Positions 18,416 to 27,672 of a stretch of 61,965 nucleotides of DNA are shown here, piece by piece. Each line of letters opens with the position of its first letter. Within the stretch, counting starts at the first letter, position 1. The stretch covers positions 1 through 61,965 of the forward strand of contig JAGRDS010000005.1 of the NCBI GenBank assembly GCA_020446945.1, in the 5' to 3' direction. The notes beneath the pieces were generated by a model, which did not search any database, was not told where the DNA came from, and saw nothing but the letters and a program-made list of their open reading frames with translations. The translations under genes and the position numbers were made by a program. Origin of the DNA: Parvularculaceae bacterium. GTDB taxonomy: Bacteria > Pseudomonadota > Alphaproteobacteria > Caulobacterales > Parvularculaceae.

Positions 18416-19831
18416 CTAAATCATCTTTCCCGGATTCATGAGGCCGGCGGGGTCGAGCGCCGCTTTCACCGCGCGCATCATGGCGATTTCCGCCGGCTGC
18501 TTGCGCCGGGCGATATCGGCGCGCCGCGCAAGCCCGACGCCGTGTTCGGCCGAAATGGAGCCCTTGTGCCGGTCTATGACGTCATAAACGGCTTCCTCGA
18601 TCCGGTCTTCCGCGGCGTCGAACGCCGCGCGGTCGCCGCCCGCGGGTTGCAAGACGTCATAATGGATATTGCCATCGCCCATATGACCGAAGGCGATGAT
18701 CCGCGCGCCGGGATAGGCGCGTTCAACCGCCTCGCCGGCGTCCGCGAGAAAAGCGGGAACGGATGCGACGGGCACGGATACATCATATTTCGCCTGCGCG
18801 CCCTCCGGGCGCATCGCGACCGAAATCGCGTGACGCAAACGCCAGAACGCTTCGGCCTGCGCTTCGTTTTCAGCGATCGCGGCGTCGATAATTTCTTCCG
18901 CGTCGAACGCTTCGGCGAGGACCGTCTCGACCTCGCCGCGCAAGGCGCCGGCGCGACCCGATGAAAACTCGATCAGCGCATACCAGGGATGCTCGCCCGC
19001 CAGCGGATCGCGCGCGCCCGGAATGTGCCTGTATACAAGGCCGAGCGAAAAGCGGGACATCAACTCGAAGCTTGTGACGTTTCCTCCGCTAGCGATTTGC
19101 GCGCGCGACAGCAGGCCGAGCGCTTTTTCCGGCGATGAAAGCGCGGCGAAAACAGTAACGCGCTCGCGCGGGCGCGGGAAAAGCTTGAGCGCGGCGCCCG
19201 TTACGACGCCGAGCGTACCTTCCCCTCCGATAAAAAGGTGCTTGAGATCGTAGCCTGTATTATCCTTGCGCAGACTTTTAAGCCCGTTCCAGATTTCGCC
19301 ATTCGCCAGGACGACTTCGAGCCCCAGCACGAGATCGCGCATATTGCCGTAGCGCAAGACATTGACGCCGCCGGCGTTGGTGGAAATGACGCCGCCGATC
19401 TGGCAGGAGCCTTCCGATCCGATCGAAAGGGGGAAAAGACGGTCGATTTCCGCCGCCGCGCCCTGCGCTTCGGCGAGCGTAACGCCGGCATCGACCGTCA
19501 AGGTCATGCCCGCGGCCGAGGCTTCGCGGATTTTGCGCATGCGCTTCAGCGAGATGAGAATTTCGCCGTTCTGCGGCTGCTGGCCGCCGACAAGGCCGGT
19601 ATTGCCGCCTTGCGGCGTAATCGCGACGCCCGCCGCCGCGCAAATGCGGACAATTCCGGCGACTTCTTGTGTTGAGGCCGGGGCGACGACCATCGACGCC
19701 GCGCCCGGCCACCAGCCGCGCAATTCCTTCAAAAAGGGGTCCGCGTCAGCGCCCTCAATAACGCCCTTCGGGCCGATGAGCGCGCCGATTTCTTCAATCA
19801 CTTTTCCGGGAGCCGACATCGCGTCTTTCAT
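18416..19831 (-). CDS. FAD-linked oxidase, D-2-hydroxyglutarate/D-lactate dehydrogenase type
   Basis: A 471-residue flavoprotein of the GlcD/D2HGDH group. The FAD-binding half holds PQGGNTGLVGGQQP, IGSEGSCQIGGVISTNAGG and EGTLGVVTGAALKLFP. The C-terminal half ends with the substrate and metal region GHMGDGNIHYD and SAEHGVGLARR. Such enzymes oxidise D-2-hydroxyacids and pass electrons to ETF or a cytochrome. Start at 19831 has GAGG six bases upstream. D-2-hydroxyglutarate or D-lactate would fit equally. Confidence 0.9.
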   Translation of the reverse strand: MKDAMSAPGKVIEEIGALIGPKGVIEGADADPFLKELRGWWPGAASMVVAPASTQEVAGIVRICAAAGVAITPQGGNTGLVGGQQPQNGEILISLKRMRKIREASAAGMTLTVDAGVTLAEAQGAAAEIDRLFPLSIGSEGSCQIGGVISTNAGGVNVLRYGNMRDLVLGLEVVLANGEIWNGLKSLRKDNTGYDLKHLFIGGEGTLGVVTGAALKLFPRPRERVTVFAALSSPEKALGLLSRAQIASGGNVTSFELMSRFSLGLVYRHIPGARDPLAGEHPWYALIEFSSGRAGALRGEVETVLAEAFDAEEIIDAAIAENEAQAEAFWRLRHAISVAMRPEGAQAKYDVSVPVASVPAFLADAGEAVERAYPGARIIAFGHMGDGNIHYDVLQPAGGDRAAFDAAEDRIEEAVYDVIDRHKGSISAEHGVGLARRADIARRKQPAEIAMMRAVKAALDPAGLMNPGKMI

Positions 19832-19965
19832 GAATAGCCTCGCAAATCATCATTGCCGGCCCGCGCGCCGCGTCAAGGCGACCGAAAGTCCTGCTTCGCC
19901 TTCGCGTGCGCGCGCGTTAAAAAGGAAACCGGACGGGTGAGACGTTCTGCAAGGGGAAAATCGAG

Positions 19966-20790
19966 ATGACGATTACAAAAGCGGGCGCGATCGCGGCCAT
20001 AATAGCGGTCGGCGGCCTTCTGGCGGGCTGCGCCGACACAATGAACGCGGGGCCGGCGCAGACCGCGCCCGGCGACGTTCAAATGACGGGTGAGATCGAT
20101 TTTGCGGCGATCGCCGCGGCGGCCGTCGCAGATCCTGCGCGTCCGGCGGACGACCGGGAGGCGGATGCGCGCCGCAAGCCGGCGACGGCGCTAGAATTTT
20201 TCAGGATCGAGCCCGGCATGTCGGTGTTCGAGATCGAAGCAGGAAACGGTTGGTACACGGAACTCCTGTCGCATGCGGTCGGCGCGCGCGGCGATGTCGT
20301 CATGCAAAATCCCGAAGGGTTCATTCCTTTCGTCGGCGAACAGATAGAAGCGCGCCTTTCCGGCGATCGCCTCTCCAATGTCCGTCAGTCGATCTCGAAC
20401 TTCGACCGGCTGGATGGCGCGGATGAAAGCGCGGACCTCGTTACCTGGGTGCAGGGCCCGCACGAGCTTTTTTACCGCCCCGAAGACGGCGCGTCGTTCG
20501 GCGATCCGGCGGCCGTATTTGCCGAAATTCACCGCATCACGAAACCGGGCCGCGTATTCGTCGTTATCGATCATTCAGCGCTGGCGGGCGCGCCGGATGC
20601 GACGGGCGACGATTTTCATCGCATCGACAAGGCGATCATTATCGCGCTGGCGGAAGCTGCGGGTTTTAAGCTCGAAGCGGAAAGCGATTTTCTCGCCAAT
20701 GCGGACGATACGCGGACTATCCCCGTATTCGACCCGTCCATTCGCGGCTACACGGACCAGTTCGCTTTGCGTTTCAGGAAACCGGACTGA
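19966..20790 (+). CDS. methyltransferase-like lipoprotein
   Basis: A 274-residue protein with a clear lipoprotein signal (lipobox LAGC, Cys22) joined to a class I methyltransferase-like fold. Motif I reads FEIEAGNGWYTELLS in place of the standard DxGxGxG. Later strands (DLVTWVQGPHELFY, KPGRVFVVIDHSA) match post-motif regions. SAM is not expected outside the cytoplasm, so the exported form may be non-catalytic or use another ligand. AAGGGGA lies eight bases before the ATG. It is convergent with the Sua5-type gene. Confidence 0.85.
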   Translation: MTITKAGAIAAIIAVGGLLAGCADTMNAGPAQTAPGDVQMTGEIDFAAIAAAAVADPARPADDREADARRKPATALEFFRIEPGMSVFEIEAGNGWYTELLSHAVGARGDVVMQNPEGFIPFVGEQIEARLSGDRLSNVRQSISNFDRLDGADESADLVTWVQGPHELFYRPEDGASFGDPAAVFAEIHRITKPGRVFVVIDHSALAGAPDATGDDFHRIDKAIIIALAEAAGFKLEAESDFLANADDTRTIPVFDPSIRGYTDQFALRFRKPD

Positions 20791-20794
20791 ACCG

Positions 20795-21802
20795 TCACGG
20801 CGCTTTCGATCCGGTTCTCGGCGCGGCGGCGCGCGCAAGACGGTCGTTGATCGCCTCGCCGAGCCCTTCGCGGGGAACCGGCGCCGCAGCAATGCCGCCA
20901 AGATTTCTTGCGGCGCAAAGCGCGTCGAGGCGGCGCAGATAGCCGAACAGGTTCGCTGCGGCCTCGACGAGGTCGCCGGACGGGCTGAGATTAAGCGATG
21001 TCCCGGCGGCGGCGATGTTCCCGAAACCGAGAAACGCCTCATTCGCGCGCGGCGCGTCTGCATTGATCCGCAAAGGCGCGCCGGGCGCGTAATGGCTAGA
21101 AAGCATTCCGGGCGCTTCGATCTTTTCATCCGCCGCCGTTTGGAGCGGCGTACGCGCAATCGCCTCGATTGCGCCGCGCGCGACGCCGCCAGGGCGCAGG
21201 AGGATCACGCGATCGCCGTCCGTTTTGACGATCGTCGATTCAACGCCGACCGGGCACGCCCCGCCGTCGATTATTAACGCCGCGCGATCGCCCAGGCTTT
21301 CGCGCACATGTTCCGCAGTTGTCGGGCTGATCGCTCCCGAACGATTGGCGCTCGGCGCGGCGAGCGGCCGGCCGCATGCGTTTATCAATCGCCGCGCAAC
21401 ATTGCTGTCCGGTGCGCGAATTGCGATCGTGTCGAGGCCGGCCGAAACGAGCAGCGAAAGTCCGCATTCCTTCGTGCGCGGCAGGACGAGCGTCAGCGGC
21501 CCGGGCCAGAAGGCCCTCGCCAGTTTTTCCGCAAGCGGAGTAAATTCCCCGTAGCGGCGCGCCATTTCAAGATCGAGAACGTGAACGATAAGCGGATTGA
21601 ACGAGGGTCGTCCTTTCGCCGCAAATATTTTCGCGACAGCCTGATCGTTCGTCGCATCGCCGGCAAGGCCGTAGACCGTTTCCGTCGGCATCGCGACAAG
21701 TTCGCCGGCGCATATTTGCGCGAGCGCGCGTTCGATATCTGCGTCAAGCGGCAAATCTTCAGCGCCCGAACGCCGGTTCTGAGGTTTCGGCCTCGTCCGC
21801 AT
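20795..21802 (-). CDS. L-threonylcarbamoyladenylate synthase (Sua5/TsaC type)
   Basis: A 335-residue enzyme making threonylcarbamoyl-AMP for the t6A37 modification of ANN-decoding tRNAs. The YrdC domain spans roughly residues 25-205: MPTETVYGLAGDA, KGRPSFNPLIVHV, PGPLTLVLPR, RPLAAPSANRSGAISPT. A linker containing SSHYAPGAPL and a C-terminal Sua5 domain follow, so this is the long form. The ATG overlaps the 3' end of the upstream membrane-protein gene by 44 bp; a TTG 48 bases later would remove the overlap but lacks a good ribosome-binding site. Confidence 0.94.
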   Translation of the reverse strand: MRTRPKPQNRRSGAEDLPLDADIERALAQICAGELVAMPTETVYGLAGDATNDQAVAKIFAAKGRPSFNPLIVHVLDLEMARRYGEFTPLAEKLARAFWPGPLTLVLPRTKECGLSLLVSAGLDTIAIRAPDSNVARRLINACGRPLAAPSANRSGAISPTTAEHVRESLGDRAALIIDGGACPVGVESTIVKTDGDRVILLRPGGVARGAIEAIARTPLQTAADEKIEAPGMLSSHYAPGAPLRINADAPRANEAFLGFGNIAAAGTSLNLSPSGDLVEAAANLFGYLRRLDALCAARNLGGIAAAPVPREGLGEAINDRLARAAAPRTGSKAP

Positions 21803-24116
21803 AGGAAAAGCTCAAGCGTGAGTCATCGACAACAAGATCGCCAAGCAAGGCCTGCGCCGTTTCCAGACCATTCGCGATACGCCGGTTTTCGCGCTTTTCA
21901 TGCGCATTGCGCGCTTTTATGTCGGCGAATTCGCCGCCGGCATCGTAATCGCCCGCGCGCCCTTCGCCCCGCGCGAGATAGGCGCCGCTCGCCGCATCGA
22001 ACAGCGCGAGTTCGACGCCCCCGCCGGACCTGACCGTTATGACGGCGTAAAGCGCCGCGCCATCGGGCAGGACGTTCAGGCTCTTTCCAAAGCAGACGTT
22101 TATGCAAAGCGCGCGCGCGTCATAGGCCGGCGCGACGACGCGCGCCGCGTCCGGCGTCGCGGCGTTGTCGAGCGCCTCGATTGCGTCGTCCCTCAGCGGG
22201 CGGGTCGCCGGCGCCATCTCAACGCGGACACGGGCGCCGCCGGCGATGACATCGCGCCAGGGATGCGCGGCGACGGCCAGGCGCTCGAACACGCTGCGCC
22301 GATGCGCGCGATCGCCGAAGAACGCATGCGCCGCTTGCGACAGGTCCGGGTTATCGGCGTCCGCCGCCCTTGTCGAACCGGCAAACCGCCAGTTTTCGCC
22401 GCGATTGAGAATGGCCGAAGCATTTACGGCGCCGCCCCAGTCGTTATTGGCGAGTATGAGAAGATCGTCGTCGCCGTCGAGATCGAGGTCGATGAGACGC
22501 GCGGCGCATCGCCCCTCGTCGGGATCGGGCGCGGTTTGAGGTTGCGTCGCCGCACGGCGCCGGGCGTCGGCCTGCGCGGCGGTTTCCGTCACCCGCCGTC
22601 CGAGACGTTCGCGCCGGCGCGCGTTTTCCTCCTCCAGCCGCCGCGATTCGGCGAAAGCCTTCATGGACGCGACGCAATCCGAAACGGGATCGGCCGATCC
22701 GGTCGGCAGCAAGGCGGCGTCCGGTATTTCTCCTTCGCCGACGAGAAGCAGCGCCGACCGGCGATCGTTAAACGTTTCCTCGACGCCGAAACGCGAGCGG
22801 GCGCCCGGATTTTCAGCCAGCAGGGCGATGCGGTCGTCGCGCGCGCTTCCCGATCGGGCGGCGAGTTTTTCAAGCGCGGTCTCGCCCCAGCGGCCGGCGC
22901 GCGCATCGGCGAGAAACCCGAAATCGAAATCGTCCGGCTCGACGATCCCGCGATCGAGCCGCGCGACCTGATCGGCGACCGCGACACGCGCGGGATCCAT
23001 CAGCGGCGTCATCAGCGCGGTCAGGATTGCGGCGACGAACATCGCCGCGACAATGTTCACGGGGCGGATGAACGCCAGCCAGGCGCCCGGCCTGAACGCG
23101 GCGACGAGATAGCCGGCCGCATAAACGGCGACGATCAGCAACTCGGCGCCCGCAAGAACGCGCGCAGGCGTAAAACCGTATTGATCAACGCGCAGGAAAA
23201 GGCCGAGCGCGGCGAGCGCGACGACGCCGGCGAGCGGTAGCGCCGAAAACCGTACAACCGCGCGCATCACCGCATTTTTCGGCGGGTCGCCGGCCTGATA
23301 GGCGGCGTTGACAAGCAGGATCATCGTCGCCGCAGCGTTCAACAGCAGCACTGTCGCACGCCTGGTGTCCCACAAGGGTTCGAGTCCGGTGAGCGGCAAA
23401 GCCGCCAGAAACGCGGCGAGAATGAGCGTCATCAAAATCGCAAGCCATGACAGGAGCGCAAGCCCGATCTGGCGCGCGCCGCGCGTCAGCCCTGAATCGG
23501 TGTCGGTCAAATGAAGGCCGAGCGCAAAAGCGACCGGCGAAGCGACGGCGCGAAAGAAATCCGAAAAGATCGCGCGCGGCACGATTTCCAGCCCGATGAG
23601 GCGGAACATCATCGCGCCGAGCGAAATCACGATCCAGAAGGCGATGACGAAACCGATCGACATCACCGCCTGAAATGCGTGGCGCCAGGACCGGTCGAAA
23701 TAGGTTTCGTAAGTTGCGATGCGCCGCCCATCGTCGAACGCCGCCTGCACGAATTCATGCGCGATATAGATGACGATGAGCGCAAACAGCCAGGCGGAAA
23801 CCGGCCCGCCGCTCCAGGCGGAGGGCGCCGCGAACCAGCCGAAAAAGAAAACCGCGACCGCAGCAAGAACCGACCAGATCGCCAGACGCGCCGGCGGCAG
23901 ATTGCCCATTCCGAAAAGAAGGGGTAGCGGCGCGAAGATCGCAAACAGGCGCAACGTCTCAAGTACGCGCCGCCAGATCGCTTCATCGAGGCCGAAAACC
24001 GGCGTATCGGCCCTCGCCTTTATGAGCGCATAGATAAGCAATCCCTGCGCAAGGGCGATTGCGAGCCGCGCAGCGAGCGTCGTCGCGGAATTGTGCGTCG
24101 CCTTGTCGTCAGCCAT
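21759..24116 (-). CDS. large DUF4153-like integral membrane protein with a calcium-type Asp loop
   Basis: A 785-residue protein. The first 400 residues hold about 10-12 hydrophobic segments and resemble DUF4153 membrane proteins (VFGLDEAIWRRVLETLRLFA; QYGFTPARVLAGAELLIVAVYAAGYL). The remainder is soluble and, by topology, probably periplasmic. Near residue 545 it contains LIDLDLDGDDDLLIL, an FG-GAP/EF-hand-like DxDxDGDDD loop that often binds calcium, and two cysteines follow further on in ALCINVCFG. Function is unknown. It lies upstream of the Sua5-type gene with overlap. Confidence 0.85.
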   Translation of the reverse strand: MADDKATHNSATTLAARLAIALAQGLLIYALIKARADTPVFGLDEAIWRRVLETLRLFAIFAPLPLLFGMGNLPPARLAIWSVLAAVAVFFFGWFAAPSAWSGGPVSAWLFALIVIYIAHEFVQAAFDDGRRIATYETYFDRSWRHAFQAVMSIGFVIAFWIVISLGAMMFRLIGLEIVPRAIFSDFFRAVASPVAFALGLHLTDTDSGLTRGARQIGLALLSWLAILMTLILAAFLAALPLTGLEPLWDTRRATVLLLNAAATMILLVNAAYQAGDPPKNAVMRAVVRFSALPLAGVVALAALGLFLRVDQYGFTPARVLAGAELLIVAVYAAGYLVAAFRPGAWLAFIRPVNIVAAMFVAAILTALMTPLMDPARVAVADQVARLDRGIVEPDDFDFGFLADARAGRWGETALEKLAARSGSARDDRIALLAENPGARSRFGVEETFNDRRSALLLVGEGEIPDAALLPTGSADPVSDCVASMKAFAESRRLEEENARRRERLGRRVTETAAQADARRRAATQPQTAPDPDEGRCAARLIDLDLDGDDDLLILANNDWGGAVNASAILNRGENWRFAGSTRAADADNPDLSQAAHAFFGDRAHRRSVFERLAVAAHPWRDVIAGGARVRVEMAPATRPLRDDAIEALDNAATPDAARVVAPAYDARALCINVCFGKSLNVLPDGAALYAVITVRSGGGVELALFDAASGAYLARGEGRAGDYDAGGEFADIKARNAHEKRENRRIANGLETAQALLGDLVVDDSRLSFSYADEAETSEPAFGR

Positions 24117-24276
24117 GTTCTGCGCGCCCCCTCGTTGTCAGCCGGCATATAGCGTCTAGCGCGCCAAAACGGCCGTTCAAAGGCTGAAGGATAGCAGATT
24201 TCGGGCTCTGCGCCCGCCGCTTGGCGCTTTCGCCGCGCTGCGACATAAAGAAACTTAAACCTGGAGGATCGCCGAC

Positions 24277-26094
24277 ATGACCTATGCAACGCCGGTTCGC
24301 GACATTCGCTATGCGCTCGATCACATGGCGGGATTTTCCGCACTGGCGCGATCGGGCGCCTTTCCCGACCTTTCCGGCGAAATGGTCGACGCGATCCTCG
24401 GGGAAGCGGCGAAATTCTGCGACGGCGTGATTGCGCCCCTGAATGCGCAATGCGACCGAACGCCTTCGGCGCTTGAGAACGGCGCCGTCAGGACGAGCCC
24501 CGGATTTCAACAGGCCTACGCCCGCTATGTAGAGGGCGGATGGAACTCCCTCGCCTTTCCGGAGGAATGGGGCGGACAGGGGCTTCCCTCAACGCTCGCC
24601 AATGCGCTGGTCGATGCGATGAACGGCGCGTCGATGTCTTTTTCCATCTGCACGACGCTGACAACCGGCGCGGTCAAGGCGATTTTGAGCGTTGGAACGG
24701 AGCGGCAGAAAAATACCTATCTGCCGAAAATGGTTTCGGGCGCATGGACGGGCACGATGAACCTGACCGAGCCGCAATCGGGTTCGGACCTTTCCGCGCT
24801 TCGCACGAAAGCCGAACCGGCCGGCGTCGATGCGGACGGAACAAGACGGTACAGGATATCGGGCCAGAAAATTTTCATCACCTATGGCGATAACGATATG
24901 GCGGAAAATATCGTGCATCTCGTTCTCGCGCGCCTGCCCGACGCGCCGGAGGGAACGGGCGGCATATCGATGTTCCTCGTGCCGAAACACCACGTCAATG
25001 AGGACGGCTCGCTCGGCGAGCGCAATGATGCGCATTGCATCAAGCTGGAAGAAAAAATGGGCCTGCACGGCTCGCCGACCTGCGTCATGGTCTTCGGCGA
25101 GCGCGGGGAATGTTACGGCACGCTGCTCGGCGAGGAAAACAAGGGCCTTCGCAACATGTTCATCATGATGAACGCGGCGCGGCTCGATGTCGGCCTGCAA
25201 GGGGTCGGCGTCGCCGAAGCCGCATTCCAGCGCGCGCTTTCCTATGCGCAGGAACGCCGGCAAGGCCGCGCGCCCGGCGTCAAATCGGGACCGATGATTG
25301 CCATCTATGAACATGGCGATGTTCGCCGCATGCTTTATTCGATGAAGGCGCTAGTCGAAGCCTCGCGCGGGATCTGTTACGCGAACGCCGTCGCCTGCGA
25401 TCTCGCGCGCTGCGCGCCGGACGAAAAACAGCGCGCGAAGGCCAGGGCGCTTGAGGAATTGCTGACGCCGATTTCGAAAGCCTGGTCGACCGATCGCGCG
25501 AACGATATTGCGTCGATGGGCGTGCAGGTCCACGGCGGCATGGGTTATATCGAGGAAACCGGCGCCGCCCAGCACATGCGCGACGCGCGCATCGCCGCAA
25601 TCTACGAAGGAACGAACGGCATCCAGGCGATGGATCTCGTCGGGCGCAAATTGCAAGGCGACGGGGGCGTGAGCGTTGCGGCTTATATCCAGGACGTGAA
25701 GGAGGAAGCGCTGATCGCGAGGGCCGGAAAGCGCGAGGATCTGAAAGCGATCGGCGCGCGCCTTCTTGAGGCGGGCGACGCGCTGAAAGCCTCGACCGAC
25801 TGGTTGCTCGACGCGGCGAAGGCCGGACGTCAGGACGACATTCTCGCGGGCGCGGCGCCCTATCTCAAGCAATTCGGAAATGTCGCGGGCGGATACTATC
25901 TGACGCGCGGCGCGGTCGCCGCCGCGCTCGCCGTCAAGGAGCCGGGCGCCGACGCGGCGTATCTCGAAAGCCGGATCGCCATCGCCCGGTTTTTCGCCGA
26001 AAACTACCTGACGGAGGCGAGCGGGCTCACCCCCGCCGTCACCGCCGGCGCCGGCGCGATCAAACGGCTCGATCCGGCGGCGTTGACCGGATGA
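24277..26094 (+). CDS. acyl-CoA dehydrogenase, long (DmdC-like) form
   Basis: A 605-residue FAD enzyme, longer than the classical 380-residue form because of a C-terminal extension after residue 460. Core motifs include FPEEWGGQGLP, MNLTEPQSGSDLSALRT, IFITYGDNDM, VQVHGGMGYIEETGA and RIAAIYEGTNGIQAMD. The catalytic base is probably the Glu of YEGTNGI. This subtype includes methylmercaptopropionyl-CoA dehydrogenases and long-chain acyl-CoA enzymes, and the substrate is not decided here. GGAGG lies eight bases before the ATG. Confidence 0.93.
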   Translation: MTYATPVRDIRYALDHMAGFSALARSGAFPDLSGEMVDAILGEAAKFCDGVIAPLNAQCDRTPSALENGAVRTSPGFQQAYARYVEGGWNSLAFPEEWGGQGLPSTLANALVDAMNGASMSFSICTTLTTGAVKAILSVGTERQKNTYLPKMVSGAWTGTMNLTEPQSGSDLSALRTKAEPAGVDADGTRRYRISGQKIFITYGDNDMAENIVHLVLARLPDAPEGTGGISMFLVPKHHVNEDGSLGERNDAHCIKLEEKMGLHGSPTCVMVFGERGECYGTLLGEENKGLRNMFIMMNAARLDVGLQGVGVAEAAFQRALSYAQERRQGRAPGVKSGPMIAIYEHGDVRRMLYSMKALVEASRGICYANAVACDLARCAPDEKQRAKARALEELLTPISKAWSTDRANDIASMGVQVHGGMGYIEETGAAQHMRDARIAAIYEGTNGIQAMDLVGRKLQGDGGVSVAAYIQDVKEEALIARAGKREDLKAIGARLLEAGDALKASTDWLLDAAKAGRQDDILAGAAPYLKQFGNVAGGYYLTRGAVAAALAVKEPGADAAYLESRIAIARFFAENYLTEASGLTPAVTAGAGAIKRLDPAALTG

Positions 26095-26136
26095 TGCGAT
26101 AAGGATCGGGCGCATTTAAACGCAAATTGCAATTAT

Positions 26137-26165
26137 AGCCGGCGATGACCCGTTATTCGCCGGCT
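26137..26165 (+). terminator. hairpin downstream of acyl-CoA dehydrogenase
   Basis: AGCCGGCGA (26137-26145) pairs perfectly with TCGCCGGCT (26157-26165) across an 11-base loop, about 45 bp after the stop codon. No T-run follows, so termination might need Rho or be partial. Confidence 0.4.
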
Positions 26166-26303
26166 TCGACGAAAACCAATCGCGCCCGCCCGGATTTTCT
26201 TACGCGGCGCGATCGCCGCCGCGCCGACGGTTTAGATTTCGCCAAGTTTTAGCCCCGATGGTGCGCCAGAGCTATTGCGGCGATTTCCGCAGGCGGGCGT
26301 GCG

Positions 26304-27239
26304 ATGGTGGATTTTGGAATCCTCGAAAAGATAAAGCTCGGCGTTTATTACGCCTCCTATCTTTATTTTCCGGCCGCGATAATTCTCGGCTGGCTGATCC
26401 TGCGCGGCGGATCGGCGACGAAAATCCTGTCGGTTCTCGCGCTCGCATTTTTATCCGTTCTCGCCTATGCGCGTTTCGTCGAGCCGCGCATTCTGCTGAC
26501 GATGGAACATGAAGCGCGGCTGGCGCGATGTTTTCCCGAAGCGGGATCGGCGCGTCTCGCCGTTTTCTCCGATATGCATGAGGGCCTGTTCAAAAACGCC
26601 GTTTCAATCCGGCGCATCGCTGACAAGGTCAACTTGGCCGAACCCGACGCCGCCTTCATCGCCGGCGATTTCGTCTATTTCCTCGACCCCGCCCGTCAGG
26701 GCGAAGCGTTTTCCGCTCTCGCCTCGATCCGGGCGCCGGTGTTCGCCGTCCTCGGCAATCACGATGTCGGCCTTCCCGGCCCCGATGTCAGCGCATCGCT
26801 GGAGGCGACGCTTGCGCGTTTCAATGTCGTCATGCTCGACGACAAGATCACGACGGCGCGGCTTAACGGCGCAGAAGTGGAAATCGTCGGATTGAGCGAG
26901 TTATGGGCGAAAAATCAGGATCGTTCGCTTCTCGAAGCGCGGCGCGCAAAACCGCGTCTCGTCCTGGCGCATAATCCCTCGACTATACTCGAATTGAAAC
27001 CGCGTGAGTCTGTCGACCTGCTTCTCGCGGGACACACGCACGGCGCGCAGATAAACATTCCCGGTTTGAATTGCATGCTTCTCAAATCGATGTGCCGCGT
27101 TACGCTTTACGGATTCGCCCAAATGGAGCGCGGCCTTGTTTTCGTCACATCCGGCACCGGCATGGTTGGATTGCCGATGCGATTTAATCGCGCGCCTCGC
27201 ATAGATGTTATCGACCTTGAATGGCGCGCCTGCGCCTGA
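26304..27239 (+). CDS. membrane-anchored metallophosphoesterase
   Basis: A 311-residue protein. Two hydrophobic segments at about residues 11-32 and 42-57 anchor it, and the rest is a calcineurin-like phosphoesterase domain. Metal motifs are complete: FSDMHEG, AGDFVYF, LGNHDVG, LAHNPS and the final GHTHGAQINIP. YkuE/YaeI-type relatives hydrolyse phosphodiesters, possibly phospholipids, at the membrane. The 209-bp gap before it holds only the hairpin at 26137-26165. Confidence 0.92.
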   Translation: MVDFGILEKIKLGVYYASYLYFPAAIILGWLILRGGSATKILSVLALAFLSVLAYARFVEPRILLTMEHEARLARCFPEAGSARLAVFSDMHEGLFKNAVSIRRIADKVNLAEPDAAFIAGDFVYFLDPARQGEAFSALASIRAPVFAVLGNHDVGLPGPDVSASLEATLARFNVVMLDDKITTARLNGAEVEIVGLSELWAKNQDRSLLEARRAKPRLVLAHNPSTILELKPRESVDLLLAGHTHGAQINIPGLNCMLLKSMCRVTLYGFAQMERGLVFVTSGTGMVGLPMRFNRAPRIDVIDLEWRACA

Positions 27240-27406
27240 TTTCAGAATTTTCGCCGACATCTAAAATTTTCAAAAAATCCTTTTACGGATTAATTATTTA
27301 CTTCGCACCGGCTTTGCAGCATAGGGTTCTCATCCTGCATGCAGGCCGCGCGCGGCCGAACGGGATGGGGAGAATATTCCCGGACTCATTATATTGCGGA
27401 GAAAAA

Positions 27407-27610
27407 ATGACTTCACTTGAAGAAATCAAGCGCCATATAGACGGTCACGGATTCGGGTCCGCGATCGTAGACGATCACGTCGTCATCGATGTCGTGTGGA
27501 CCCGAAAAACGCTGAATGACGGCGAACGAAAGCGTGAAACGGCCGAGCGCGTCTATTCAATCGAGGAAGCCTGCGCCGTTATCGGATGCCGGTGCGGCGC
27601 GCCTGCCTGA
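27407..27610 (+). CDS. small conserved-looking protein, unknown function (67 aa)
   Basis: A 67-residue product starting MTSLEEIKRHIDGHGFGSAI. The ATG at 27407 has GGAG close upstream, in an A-rich leader. The sequence is acidic to neutral with a central DDHVVIDVVWTRKTL strand and ends CAVIGCRCGAPA, where three clustered cysteines could bind metal. The long in-frame extension upstream is rejected because it crosses AT-rich intergenic sequence. No function is assigned. Confidence 0.7.
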   Translation: MTSLEEIKRHIDGHGFGSAIVDDHVVIDVVWTRKTLNDGERKRETAERVYSIEEACAVIGCRCGAPA

Positions 27611-27672
27611 TCGGCTTTCAATAAGCGCCGGATTGTCTATGGTCGGCCGCTCCAGCAAAGGGATGGCCGACC

